From Bradyrhizobium agreste (GTDB lineage: Bacteria > Pseudomonadota > Alphaproteobacteria > Rhizobiales > Xanthobacteraceae): a DNA stretch of 64,000 nt. How positions within the stretch are numbered: the stretch's first letter is position 1; every line of letters starts with the position of its first letter. Made by a program: the position numbers and the translations under genes. Positions 56,575 through 64,000 of this stretch are shown here, piece by piece. A model generated the notes under the pieces. That model searched no databases. It saw nothing but the letters and a program-made list of their open reading frames with translations, and was not told the DNA's origin. The stretch is taken from the NCBI RefSeq assembly GCF_016031625.1, contig NZ_JACCHP010000009.1, positions 124,001 to 188,000 of the forward strand, given 5' to 3'.

Positions 56575-56621
56575 GGACCTCTGTGATCCCGGCCCGTGGA
56601 GATATCCAGGCCGGTTTTTTT
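56569..56621 (+). terminator. metZ: Riboswitch-controlled terminator with competing antiterminator
   Basis: Two mutually exclusive hairpins. Antiterminator: GGCCGGG (56569-56575) with CCCGGCC (56588-56594). Terminator: CCGGCC (56589-56594) with GGCCGG (56609-56614), an inner TGGA/TCCA pair, then seven T (56615-56621). The antiterminator arm overlaps the 3' pseudoknot strand of the SAM-II aptamer, so SAM binding should favour termination. Confidence 0.85.
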
Positions 56622-56661
56622 GTGACCGTTTTGCCTCGACGGTCATGTCGGAGAGGGTCCT

Positions 56662-57849
56662 ATGTCGAAGTCGCCTGCTGCCTACCGCCCCGAAACCCGC
56701 CTGGTCCATTCCGGCACCCTGCGCTCGCAATATGGCGAGACCTCGGAGGCGCTGTTCCTGACGCAGGGCTATGTCTACGCCAGCGCGGAGGAGTGCGAGG
56801 CGCGCTTCAAGGGCGAGGATCCCGGCTTCATCTATTCGCGCTATTCCAACCCGACGATCGCGATGTTCGAGCGCCGCATGATCGAGCTCGAAGGCGCCGA
56901 GGCCGCGCGCTCGGCGGCAACTGGCATGGCGGCGGTGACGACCGCGATCCTGGCGCCGCTCAAGGCCGGCGATCACGTGGTCGCCTCCCGCGCCCTGTTC
57001 GGCTCGTGCCTCTACGTGATCCAGGACCTGCTGCCGCGCTACGGCATCGAGGCCACGCTGGTCGACGGGCTCGATCTCGACCAGTGGCAGCGCGCGCTGA
57101 AGCCGAACACCAAGACGTTCTTCCTGGAGAGCCCGACCAACCCGACGCTGGATGTGCTCGACATTCCTTCGATCGCCGAGATTGCGCACAAGGGTGGCGC
57201 GCGGCTCGTCGTCGACAACGTGTTCGCGACGCCGATCTGGCAGAGCCCGCTCGCGCTGGGCGCCGACGTCGTCGTCTACTCCGCGACCAAGCACATCGAC
57301 GGCCAGGGCCGTTGTCTCGGCGGCATCATCCTGTCCTCGGAAGCCTTCATCGCCGAGCACATCCACAATTTCATGCGCCAGACCGGCCCGTCCATTTCGC
57401 CGTTCAATGCCTGGGTCCTGCTCAAGGGCCTGGAGACGCTGGGCGTGCGCGTGCGCGCGCAGACCGACACGGCCGCGCGCATCGCCGAGGTGCTGGCGAG
57501 CCATCCCAAGATCTCGCGGCTGGTCTATCCCGGCCGCGCCGATCATCCGCAGGCGGCGCTGGTGAAGAAGCAGATGCGTGGCGGCTCGACGCTGGTCGGC
57601 TTCGAGGTGAGGGGCGGCAAGGCGGCGGCGTTCCGCGTGCTCAACGAATTGAAGCTTGCCAAGATCTCGAACAATCTCGGCGATGCCAAGAGCCTCGTCA
57701 CGCATCCGGCGACCACGACGCATCAGCGCCTCAAGCCGGAAGACCGCGCCGCGCTCGGCATCAGCGAGGGTTTCATCCGCTTCTCGGCGGGGCTGGAGCA
57801 CGCGGATGACCTGATCGAGGATCTGACGGCCGCGCTGGAGAAGGCGTAG
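56662..57849 (+). CDS. metZ: O-succinylhomoserine sulfhydrylase
   Basis: A 395-residue PLP enzyme of the Cys/Met metabolism family that makes homocysteine from O-succinyl- or O-acetylhomoserine and sulfide. The lysine that binds PLP is K210 in Y-S-A-T-K-H-I-D-G-Q-G-R, preceded by the phosphate-binding G-M-A-A-V near residue 89 and E-S-P-T-N-P near 156. A-L-F-G-S and S-R-Y-S-N-P-T are family hallmarks. RBS GGAGAGG, ATG 56662. Regulated by the upstream SAM-II riboswitch in line with methionine biosynthesis. Confidence 0.96.
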   Translation: MSKSPAAYRPETRLVHSGTLRSQYGETSEALFLTQGYVYASAEECEARFKGEDPGFIYSRYSNPTIAMFERRMIELEGAEAARSAATGMAAVTTAILAPLKAGDHVVASRALFGSCLYVIQDLLPRYGIEATLVDGLDLDQWQRALKPNTKTFFLESPTNPTLDVLDIPSIAEIAHKGGARLVVDNVFATPIWQSPLALGADVVVYSATKHIDGQGRCLGGIILSSEAFIAEHIHNFMRQTGPSISPFNAWVLLKGLETLGVRVRAQTDTAARIAEVLASHPKISRLVYPGRADHPQAALVKKQMRGGSTLVGFEVRGGKAAAFRVLNELKLAKISNNLGDAKSLVTHPATTTHQRLKPEDRAALGISEGFIRFSAGLEHADDLIEDLTAALEKA

Positions 57850-57850
57850 C

Positions 57851-57918
57851 GGGCGAATGGCGAATAGTGAGTGGCGAATAGGTCAATCTATTCGCTACTC
57901 GTCATTCCCGATTCGCCC
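57851..57918. terminator. Inverted-repeat bidirectional terminator/repeat between metZ and SGNH gene
   Basis: Outer arms GGGCGAAT (57851-57858) and ATTCGCCC (57911-57918), and an inner imperfect set around GCGAATAG-GTCAAT-CTATTCGC. This fills the 71-base convergent gap; the short motif GGCGAATGGCGAATAGTGAG is internally repetitive and probably dispersed in related genomes. Confidence 0.65.
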
Positions 57919-57920
57919 TC

Positions 57921-58910
57921 TCACATCGGCCGATACGTTCTCACATCGGCGGGCACGTTCACCCCGAGCTTGATCTGGCCGACGGAGCGGATGATGTCGT
58001 CGCCGAGCAGCTGGGCGAAGCAGGCATAGCCCCAATCGTTCATGTGCAGGCCGTCGGCGATGACGAAGCTCTCGACCGGGATCGACTGGTTCTCGTGCCA
58101 GTCGCGCATCACCTCGAAGCGCGGGAAGATGCCGACGTGGCGGAGCTCGGCGACGTTACCGAGCAGCTTGATCATCTTGCCGGCGCTCTCCTTGCGCTGG
58201 TTGACGGCCGGCGAATATTGCGGGTCGACCAGCACGATGTCGGTGCCGCCGGCGGCCTGAATGCGGCTGATGCCGTCCTCTACCAGCTTGGCCGTATCGG
58301 CAGGATCGAGGTTGCGCAGCACGGCGTTGGTGCCGACCTGCCAGATCACGAGATCAGGATGCACGTCGATCACCTGCGTCTGCAGGCGCTTCATCATCTC
58401 GGGCGCATCCTCCCCGCCGACGCCGGCATTGACGACCGTGATCTCGGCGGTCGGATAGTGCCGGCGCAGCTGCGCGGCCAGGCGGTTCGGATAGTTGAAC
58501 TCCGGCGAGCTCGCGCCGAAGCCCGCGGTCGACGAGGAGCCGAACGCGACGATGACGACGGGCTGGCCGGCGACCAGCCTGCTTGCGACATGCGGCAGCG
58601 ACCCCATCGCCTTGGAGCCGCCCTTCGGAGGCTGGCAGGGCACGCGGCTGAAGATGTCGGCGGCGGACTTCGCGACCTCCTTCACCTTGTCGATAGCGCG
58701 CGAGGTGACGCCGCGCGGCTCGGGCGACCTCGCGGCGACGGTGGTCTGGGACGGCGCAGCGGGCGCGGGATCAGGCGACTGGGCGGGTGCGGCGGTCGCC
58801 GGCCGTGCGGCCGGCGTCTGCGCATGCGAGGCGGGCGTCAGCAACAACAGCACTGCTGCTGCAGGCACGGCCAGCCATGACGTCAGGCAAAAAGGGCGGA
58901 GAGAACTCAT
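57921..58910 (-). CDS. SGNH/GDSL-type periplasmic hydrolase or acyltransferase
   Basis: A 329-residue exported protein: signal peptide to about residue 30 (A-S-H-A-Q), a Pro/Ala-rich linker to about 60, then an SGNH hydrolase domain. Block I is F-G-S-S126-S-T-A-G (nucleophile Ser), block II is V-N-A-G-V-G-G, block III is V-G-T-N-A and block V is D-G-L-H-M-N-D-W-G, so all four catalytic elements are present. Two cysteines flank the domain start. It follows opgC and another SGNH gene on the same strand. A role in esterifying or de-esterifying an envelope glycan is inferred from the operon. Confidence 0.88.
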   Translation of the reverse strand: MSSLRPFCLTSWLAVPAAAVLLLLTPASHAQTPAARPATAAPAQSPDPAPAAPSQTTVAARSPEPRGVTSRAIDKVKEVAKSAADIFSRVPCQPPKGGSKAMGSLPHVASRLVAGQPVVIVAFGSSSTAGFGASSPEFNYPNRLAAQLRRHYPTAEITVVNAGVGGEDAPEMMKRLQTQVIDVHPDLVIWQVGTNAVLRNLDPADTAKLVEDGISRIQAAGGTDIVLVDPQYSPAVNQRKESAGKMIKLLGNVAELRHVGIFPRFEVMRDWHENQSIPVESFVIADGLHMNDWGYACFAQLLGDDIIRSVGQIKLGVNVPADVRTYRPM

Positions 58911-58922
58911 TAACGCTAGACC

Positions 58923-59702
58923 TCAATTTTGCTGCTGGGCCGGCTCCAGGTGAGCAGCGTCAATCACGAATTGTGCCAACGCCCGGCCTAGGCAATCATG
59001 GACCTGCTTCGCCAGCTCAGGCCCGCGGGACGGGCTGAACAGGTCGAACTGGCCCTGATCATTCCACTGCCGCATGATCGCGAAACGATCGAACAGCGGG
59101 ATGTCGTGCTCCTGCGCCACGACGCGCATGTTATCGAGAAAAGGCTGCGCCGAGATCATGGTCTCGGTGCGCGGGCTGTACTGCAAATTCATCAAGACGA
59201 CGTCAGCCCCTGCCTTTTGCAGCGCAACAACCCCCTCGGTCACCGCGCCACGAAATTCGTCGGGATCGATGGATCGGATAGCATCCACGGTCCCGGTCTG
59301 CCAGATGACCAAAGTAGGCGTTTTTGCTTCCATCAGCTTAACGAAGGTGGACGCGGTCTCCTCTGCCGTTTTCTTGCTCTGTATTTCTACGGAGACGCGC
59401 ACCACCTCGGAGGGCGGCAGCTTCTCCTTGAGGATCACCTCCATCCGCGCCGGATAGGAGCTGCTCTCTGACGACGGAATCGTGGTCGAGCGGCTGCCGA
59501 TGACCAGAATATCGAGCGGCCTGCCGGCCTTGACCGCCTCGGCGACCTTGGGCAGCTGGCTTTCGCTGGTCAGCAGATAGGACGGCAATTCGCAGGCCGC
59601 AGGCACGGGGGACACGGCAGACGCGGCATCGCCCGCGCGCGCCGTGGGCGCGGCGAGGCCACCGCATAGCAGGATCAGGCTCAGGAGAACCTTCGCCTTC
59701 AT
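58923..59702 (-). CDS. SGNH-family paralogue with degenerate active site
   Basis: A 259-residue exported protein (signal peptide M-K-A-K-V-L-L-S-L-I-L-L-C, cleavage near A-R-A-G at residue 23) with the same overall plan as the next gene. Block I is I-G-S-R-S-T-T, so a serine remains, but block II is V-S-V-E-I-Q-S-K (no Gly-Gly), block III is T-G-T-V-D-A (Asn lost) and where D-G-L-H is expected it reads D-L-F-S. It therefore probably lacks hydrolase activity. One base overlap with the opgC stop (TGATG) ties it to opgC; 12 bases separate it from the active SGNH gene. Confidence 0.82.
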   Translation of the reverse strand: MKAKVLLSLILLCGGLAAPTARAGDAASAVSPVPAACELPSYLLTSESQLPKVAEAVKAGRPLDILVIGSRSTTIPSSESSSYPARMEVILKEKLPPSEVVRVSVEIQSKKTAEETASTFVKLMEAKTPTLVIWQTGTVDAIRSIDPDEFRGAVTEGVVALQKAGADVVLMNLQYSPRTETMISAQPFLDNMRVVAQEHDIPLFDRFAIMRQWNDQGQFDLFSPSRGPELAKQVHDCLGRALAQFVIDAAHLEPAQQQN

Positions 59703-60958
59703 CAGCCCCCTCCCGCCAGATCGGCGTTGCCGACGGCGTTTTTGGTTTTCGCACCGCTCTTGTCAGCCACACGCTTGTACCACGAAATGATCCAGGCAAC
59801 TCCCCACATGATCAGGATTCCGGAGAGGCTAATCAACGCATGCATGGCCGCCCCGCCGGAGACTTCGGCGAGAACGAAATGGCCGGCAAAGGCCAGGAAG
59901 ACGCCGAGGCAGAAGATCTCGAGCGAATGCTGGCCACATAGAATCAATGGTCGCAGCCAGCGCGATTTCAACCCCGGCCAATCCCGGGGCAGGAAGCGCA
60001 CGGTCAGCGCCGCCAGCGCCAGGAAGTGCGTGAAGCGCAGCACGTCGAGGTCGGTCTTGTCGATCGGATACATCCACTGCTCGATCCGCTTCGGCATGAA
60101 CTGGGAGAGCTGCGGCACATACCAGGTCAACGTCACGTAGAACGCCGCGACGAGATAGGCGATCGCGATCCACATCGTTACCGGCGACGCTAAAATACGC
60201 GACATGCGCCGCGCACCTCCGAGCGCACACCATGCACCGAAAACGAAAAGCAATTGCCAGGCCAGCGGATTGAAGGCCCAGAAGCCGTTCGGATAGGCGG
60301 AGAAGTAGAGATCGTATTCCCAGGTCACCGCGTAGAGCACGACGGAAAGGCCGAGCGTGACGTCGGGCTTCCATTTCATCGACCACAGGATCACGGGCAG
60401 CGCCAGCATCAACACGATATACAGCGGCAGCACGTCCATGTTGACGGGACGGAAGCGCAGCAGCAGCGCCTGCACGATGGTGACGTCGGGCTGCTTGAGG
60501 AAATCCATGATGCCCATCTCTTCGGTGTAGAGCGGGTTCTCGAACCTGGTCGCCACATAGGAGATCTCGGCGAGGAAGATCGTGAACAGGAAGACGTGGG
60601 CGACGTAGATCTGCCAGACCCGACGCATGATGCGCGCGGTGGCGATGACGACGCCGCTCTCCAGCATCGCGCGGCCGTAGACGAAGGCGGCGGTGTAGCC
60701 GGAGATGAAGATGAAGATTTCGGTGGCGTCGCTGAAGCCGTAATTGCGGATCGTGAACCAGGTCAGCAGGCTCGTCGGCAGATGGTCGATGAAGATCAGC
60801 CATAGCGCGAGCCCACGGAACAGGTCGAGCCGGAGCTCACGCTCGCCGATGGCGGGCAGCGTGATGGCCGGCGCTGCGGCGCGCGACTTGGTCCCTGCGG
60901 GCGTGGCGCCCGCGGTGCCTGCGATGGTCGATCCCGTCACTTGGTCGGCAATGGTCAT
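59702..60958 (-). CDS. opgC: OpgC-type glucan succinyltransferase/acyltransferase
   Basis: A 418-residue inner-membrane acyltransferase with about ten membrane segments. The N-terminus of the mature membrane domain, E-L-R-L-D-L-F-R-G-L-A-L, with conserved H59 in F-I-D-H-L-P, marks the OpgC family, which transfers succinyl groups to osmoregulated periplasmic glucans. Start at ATG 60958 is favoured; a longer upstream frame (to 61102) lacks a ribosome site. It leads a three-gene operon with two SGNH-type genes. The glucan in this genus is a cyclic beta-1,3/1,6 glucan, from background knowledge. Confidence 0.92.
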   Translation of the reverse strand: MTIADQVTGSTIAGTAGATPAGTKSRAAAPAITLPAIGERELRLDLFRGLALWLIFIDHLPTSLLTWFTIRNYGFSDATEIFIFISGYTAAFVYGRAMLESGVVIATARIMRRVWQIYVAHVFLFTIFLAEISYVATRFENPLYTEEMGIMDFLKQPDVTIVQALLLRFRPVNMDVLPLYIVLMLALPVILWSMKWKPDVTLGLSVVLYAVTWEYDLYFSAYPNGFWAFNPLAWQLLFVFGAWCALGGARRMSRILASPVTMWIAIAYLVAAFYVTLTWYVPQLSQFMPKRIEQWMYPIDKTDLDVLRFTHFLALAALTVRFLPRDWPGLKSRWLRPLILCGQHSLEIFCLGVFLAFAGHFVLAEVSGGAAMHALISLSGILIMWGVAWIISWYKRVADKSGAKTKNAVGNADLAGGG

Positions 60959-61155
60959 CGGGGCCTGGAAACCCTTCGGCAAATCGCGACGTTGAAGCAG
61001 TGTAATGGTCCGGCTGTCGTCTCGCAAAGCGCCCGGATCACATAAGGGTGTCTCCCTCGACGGTGTGCTTTTCCTCCAATTCTGGCGGGACGATGTCGCC
61101 AAAGCCGCCCGCGGGGGGTTTGGTTCCCCGGGCGGATTTCGGTATGATGGCGGCT

Positions 61156-61548
61156 ATGTACCGCGCCGTGACCCGCCAGATTGAAGTGACCGTCGAGCCG
61201 AACTTTGTTCCGGAGCAGTCGTCGGCCGACCGCTCGCGCTACTTCTGGTCCTACACCATTGTCATCACCAATTCGGGCGAGGAGACCGTGCAGCTCAAGA
61301 CGCGGCACTGGATCATCACCGACGCCTCCGGCCGGCAGCAGGAGGTGAAGGGCGAGGGTGTGGTCGGCGAGCAGCCGATCCTCGCCCCCGGCGAGCGCTT
61401 CGAATACACCTCCGGCGTGCCGCTCTCGACCGCCTCCGGCTTCATGACCGGCCGCTACCAGATGGTCAGCGAAACCGGCGAGCGCTTCGAGATCGACGTG
61501 CCGACGTTCTCGCTCGACAGCCCGGACAACAAGCGGGTGTTGAATTAG
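61156..61548 (+). CDS. apaG: ApaG protein
   Basis: A 130-residue DUF525 beta-sandwich protein, of normal length. It has the T-R-Q-I-E-V-T-V-E-P-N-F-V-P-E start, Y-F-W-S-Y-T-I-V-I-T-N, R-H-W-I-I-T-D-A-S-G and the V-x-G-x-G-V-V-G-E-Q-P nucleotide-loop-like stretch; members bind Co/Mg ions and possibly nucleotides, and the function is uncertain (linked to ApaH operons in gammaproteobacteria, no apaH is here). ATG 61156 is chosen; two in-frame ATGs at 61144 and 61147 are alternatives. Confidence 0.94.
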   Translation: MYRAVTRQIEVTVEPNFVPEQSSADRSRYFWSYTIVITNSGEETVQLKTRHWIITDASGRQQEVKGEGVVGEQPILAPGERFEYTSGVPLSTASGFMTGRYQMVSETGERFEIDVPTFSLDSPDNKRVLN

Positions 61549-61565
61549 CCGAGGTCTCATTTGCC

Positions 61566-61706
61566 TCGTGTCCCGGACAAGCTGCAGCGCGGAAGCGCTG
61601 CGGCGCCGAGCCGGGACCCAGGGCAACACGGCACGATGCGGATGGATGGGCCCCGGCTCTGCAGCGCACCGTCGAAGTGACGCTGCGCTGCGTCCGGGGC
61701 ACGAGA
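61566..61706. repeat. Palindromic intergenic repeat, family A copy 3
   Basis: A 141-base element in the convergent gap between apaG and hslO. Outer arms CTCGTGTCCCGGACAAG / CGTCCGGGGCACGAG, inner GCCGAGCCGGGACCCA and GGGCCCCGGCTCTGCAGCGC, matching the copies at 11037 and 29885. Confidence 0.82.
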
Positions 61707-61740
61707 GCGGACGCTGCGCTCGCAATGACGGAGGATAGGC

Positions 61741-62748
61741 TTACGCGTCTTCCACGCCCGCCTCGTGCGGCGTGAACTGGTACACCGACGAGCAGAACTC
61801 GCAGGTGACGACGACCTTGTCGTCCTTGACCATGGCGGCGCGGTCGTCGGGCGAGAAGCTCTTGAGCATCGCGGCGACCGCATCGCGCGAGCAGGAGCAC
61901 CGCGCCTCGAGCACCTGCGGATTGAACACGCGCACGCCGCGCTCGTGGAAGAGACGGTAGAGCAGCCGCTCGCCGGAGAGCTCGGGATCGATCAGCTCGA
62001 CGTCCTCGACGGTCTCGATCAGCGAGCGCGCCTCGACCCAGGCATCGTCTTCAGTGACGCTGTGCACCTCGGTGCCCTCGGGGGCGTCGCCGGGATGCAA
62101 GTCCGCCTGCCGCGCGCGCTCCGGCGCCTTCGGCAGAAACTGCATCAGCATGCCGCCGGCGCGCCAGCGATGCTTGCCGCCGTCGCTCGAGCGCCACTCC
62201 TCGCCGACCGCGAGGCGCACACGCGTCGGGATCTGCTCGGAACGCAGGAAATATTCGTGGGCGGCATCTTCCAGGCTGCCGCCGTCGAGCGCAACCAGGC
62301 CCTGGTAGCGGCTCATGTCGGAGCCCTGGTCGATGGTCATGGCGAGATGACCGCGGCCAAGCAGCGTGCCGGAATCTTTTGCCGTGCCCAAGCGAGAGGC
62401 ATCAAAGCGCGCATAGGCACGCAGACGGTCCGGGGCCTTGTAGTCGACCACCAGGAACGACACCGGGCCATCGGTCTGGGCCTGAAGAATGAAGCGGCCC
62501 TCGAATTTCAGCGCCGAGCCGAGCAGCGTCGTCAGCACGATGGCCTCGCCGAGCAGCTTGCCGACCGGCGCGGGATAATCGTGCTTGGTGAGGATGTCGT
62601 CGAGCGCAGGACCAAGCCGCACCAGACGCCCGCGCACGTCGAGCGCGTCGACCTCGTAAGGCAGCACGGCGTCATCGATCGGAACCGATGATGGCGCGCG
62701 AACCGGGCCTTCGGGCCCGGTATTCATGTCAGGAGATTGGAAAACCAT
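61741..62748 (-). CDS. hslO: Redox-regulated chaperone Hsp33
   Basis: A 335-residue holdase chaperone activated by oxidation. The C-terminal zinc switch is intact: R-C-S-C-S-R near residue 282 and T-C-E-F-C-S-S near 315. The N-terminal core contains L-L-G-E-A-I-V-L-T-T-L-L-G-S-A-L-K-F-E-G-R typical of Hsp33. It is longer than E. coli Hsp33 (292 residues) because of an N-terminal tail. ATG 62748 is used; M22 (ATG 62685-62687 region) has no better site. Downstream of argF across a repeat. Confidence 0.95.
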   Translation of the reverse strand: MVFQSPDMNTGPEGPVRAPSSVPIDDAVLPYEVDALDVRGRLVRLGPALDDILTKHDYPAPVGKLLGEAIVLTTLLGSALKFEGRFILQAQTDGPVSFLVVDYKAPDRLRAYARFDASRLGTAKDSGTLLGRGHLAMTIDQGSDMSRYQGLVALDGGSLEDAAHEYFLRSEQIPTRVRLAVGEEWRSSDGGKHRWRAGGMLMQFLPKAPERARQADLHPGDAPEGTEVHSVTEDDAWVEARSLIETVEDVELIDPELSGERLLYRLFHERGVRVFNPQVLEARCSCSRDAVAAMLKSFSPDDRAAMVKDDKVVVTCEFCSSVYQFTPHEAGVEDA

Positions 62749-62809
62749 GGCGCTTTATCTGGGGTCGGAGGACGGAAGATGGAAGGGGGCGAGGAGCCTC
62801 AAACTCATT

Positions 62810-62963
62810 GTCGTCCCGGACAAGCGCAAGCGCCGATCCGGGATCCATAACCACAGGACGACGTCACAACGCGAGATGGCAACTCCGAGTCATCGCCAAA
62901 CAACTTCCTATGGCTATGGGTCCCGGATCGGCGCGCGCTTTTGGCGCGCTTGTCCGGGACGAC
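62810..62963. repeat. Palindromic intergenic repeat, family E
   Basis: A 154-base element with arms GTCGTCCCGGACAAGCG / CGCTTGTCCGGGACGAC and inner pairs GCCGATCCGGGATCCAT / ATGGGTCCCGGATCGG-type. It lies between argF and hslO on the same strand. A small plus-strand frame in it is repeat-encoded and not a gene. Confidence 0.75.
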
Positions 62964-62999
62964 AGTGGAGCGTGGCGCTGCTACCGCTCCACAGCCGCG

Positions 63000-63935
63000 C
63001 TACTTCACCGCGTCGAAGCACCAGGCCAAGATGCCCTTCTGCGCGTGCAGGCGGTTTTCGGCCTCATCGAACACGACCGATTGCGGACCGTCGATCACCT
63101 CGTCGGTGACCTCCTCGCCGCGATGGGCCGGCAGGCAATGCATGAACAATGCGTCCGCCTTGGCCAGCGACATCAGCTTGGCATTGACCTGGTAGGGTTT
63201 GAGCACGTTGTGGCGGTGCTCACCCTCCTTGTCGCCCATCGACACCCAGGTGTCGGTGACGACGCAATCGGCGCCGCGCACAGCGGCCTCGGGATCGGTG
63301 CCGAGCACGATCGGCGCGCCGGTCGCCTTGATCCAGTCGCGCATGGCCTTTTTCGGTGCGAGCTCCGGCGGCGTTGCGACATTGAGCTGGAATTTGAAGC
63401 GCTCGGCAGCATGGGCCCAGGACGCCAGCACGTTGTTGTCGTCGCCGGTCCAGGCCACCGTCCTGCCCTCGATCGGGCCGCGATGCTCCTCATAGGTCAT
63501 GAGGTCGGCCATCACCTGGCAGGGATGCGAACGCCGCGTCAGACCGTTGATGACGGGCACCGTGGCGTTGGCCGCGAGCTCCAGCAGCGCATCGTGGTTG
63601 AGGATGCGGATCATGATGGCGTCGACATAGCGCGACAGCACCCGCGCGGTGTCGGCGATGGTCTCGCCGCGGCCGAGCTGCATCTCGGCGCCGGTGAGCA
63701 TGATCGCCTCGCCGCCGAGCTGGCGCATGCCGACGTCGAACGAGACACGGGTGCGGGTGGAGGGACGCTCGAAGATCATCGCCAGCGTCTTGCCTTCGAG
63801 CGGCCTGACCGGCTGCTGCGCCTTCTGCTTCGCCTTCATGGCCGAAGAGGCAGCGAGCATGCTCTTGAGCTCCGAGAGCGGCAGCTCGTTGATGTCCAGG
63901 AAGTGCTTTGGAGCTTTGTTGGGCGTCGTGCTCAT
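63000..63935 (-). CDS. argF: Ornithine carbamoyltransferase
   Basis: A 311-residue enzyme that makes citrulline from ornithine and carbamoyl phosphate in arginine synthesis. Motifs are complete: R-P-S-T-R-T-R near residue 58 (carbamoyl phosphate), R-S-H-P-C-Q near 135, D-T-W-V-S-M-G near 229 (ornithine), and M-H-C-L-P-A-H-R near 268. ATG 63935 overlaps the stop of the upstream gene (TGATG), the arrangement found for argD-argF in this order. Confidence 0.97.
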   Translation of the reverse strand: MSTTPNKAPKHFLDINELPLSELKSMLAASSAMKAKQKAQQPVRPLEGKTLAMIFERPSTRTRVSFDVGMRQLGGEAIMLTGAEMQLGRGETIADTARVLSRYVDAIMIRILNHDALLELAANATVPVINGLTRRSHPCQVMADLMTYEEHRGPIEGRTVAWTGDDNNVLASWAHAAERFKFQLNVATPPELAPKKAMRDWIKATGAPIVLGTDPEAAVRGADCVVTDTWVSMGDKEGEHRHNVLKPYQVNAKLMSLAKADALFMHCLPAHRGEEVTDEVIDGPQSVVFDEAENRLHAQKGILAWCFDAVK

Positions 63936-64000
63936 CAGCTTGCCGCCCGCTTGGTCTGGCTGGAGGAGATCGCAATGCAGGCGCGCTCTAACCGCCCGAC
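63935..64000 (-). CDS. argD: Partial upstream gene, probably argD (last 21 codons)
   Basis: The reading frame entering from the right edge ends with ...S-Q-T-K-R-A-A-S and TGA, overlapping the argF start by one base. Only 21 codons are visible, too few for recognition from sequence. Assignment to acetylornithine aminotransferase (argD) rests on the common argD-argF order in rhizobia. Confidence 0.5.
   Translation of the reverse strand, partial: VGRLERACIAISSSQTKRAAS

Noticed and set aside
62726..63109. A plus-strand frame of 127 codons near hslO and argF
   Set aside because: It runs through the family E repeat and the antisense of argF and has no recognisable features.

Overview
The window is a GC-rich, gene-dense piece of an alphaproteobacterial chromosome, most likely Bradyrhizobium or a close relative in the Nitrobacteraceae. 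This rests on the cox operon layout (coxB-coxA-ctaB-small CoxF-like gene-ctaG-coxC), a SAM-II riboswitch ahead of metZ, a class I lysyl-tRNA synthetase, a PodJ-like polar scaffold gene, ApaG, OpgC, and several families of short palindromic intergenic repeats that I associate with this group. I see no phage, transposase, integrase, CRISPR array or rRNA. The content is mostly core metabolism with a few accessory transport and regulatory genes.

Layout. 1-303: end of an NTF2-like gene. 413-7143 (minus strand): the aa3-type cytochrome c oxidase operon with its assembly factors, then a DUF983 gene and SURF1 behind a terminator and a repeat. 7601-11026 (plus): an IalB-like secreted protein, tldD, lepB and a nucleotidyltransferase-like gene. 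11213-13860 (minus): a PAN-domain protein, glutamate-cysteine ligase and a MarR regulator with a clear inverted-repeat operator. 14276-20789: a minus-strand fatty-acid beta-oxidation operon (NTF2-like, acyl-CoA dehydrogenase, thiolase, hydratase/dehydrogenase) divergent from a PadR regulator. 21093-32418: PodJ-like Sel1 protein, class I LysRS, alpha-carbonic anhydrase, an S24-type repressor lacking its usual catalytic residues, DUF952, pyrD, a MATE transporter, an MBL hydrolase and a small membrane protein. 32710-35405: a DNA ligase/exonuclease pair. 35578-37849: a methyltransferase and a Tat-exported ABC binding protein.

37999-46723 (minus): a sugar catabolic locus with LacI regulator, xylulokinase, xylose isomerase, ABC importer (ATPase, permease, binding protein), aldo/keto reductase and a lactonase-like amidohydrolase. 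46834-55144: small regulators and enzymes, tRNA-Gly(CCC), a methylguanine methyltransferase, an AraC regulator, a methionine-rich secreted protein, a second MATE transporter, an unrecognised 350-residue protein and a PAS protein. 55290-57849: dcd divergent from SAM-II-controlled metZ. 57921-60958 (minus): opgC followed by two SGNH-family genes, the second apparently without its catalytic residues. 61156-64000: apaG, hslO, argF and the last codons of the gene upstream of argF, probably argD.

The most notable non-coding signals are the SAM-II aptamer overlapping a two-state terminator/antiterminator, palindromic repeats in seven of the eight convergent gene junctions, and hairpins in several intercistronic gaps of the cox and sugar operons. 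I found no convincing wholly new multi-gene system. The best candidates for a second look are the opgC-SGNH-degenerate SGNH cassette, the methionine-rich secreted protein and the catalytically altered S24 repressor.
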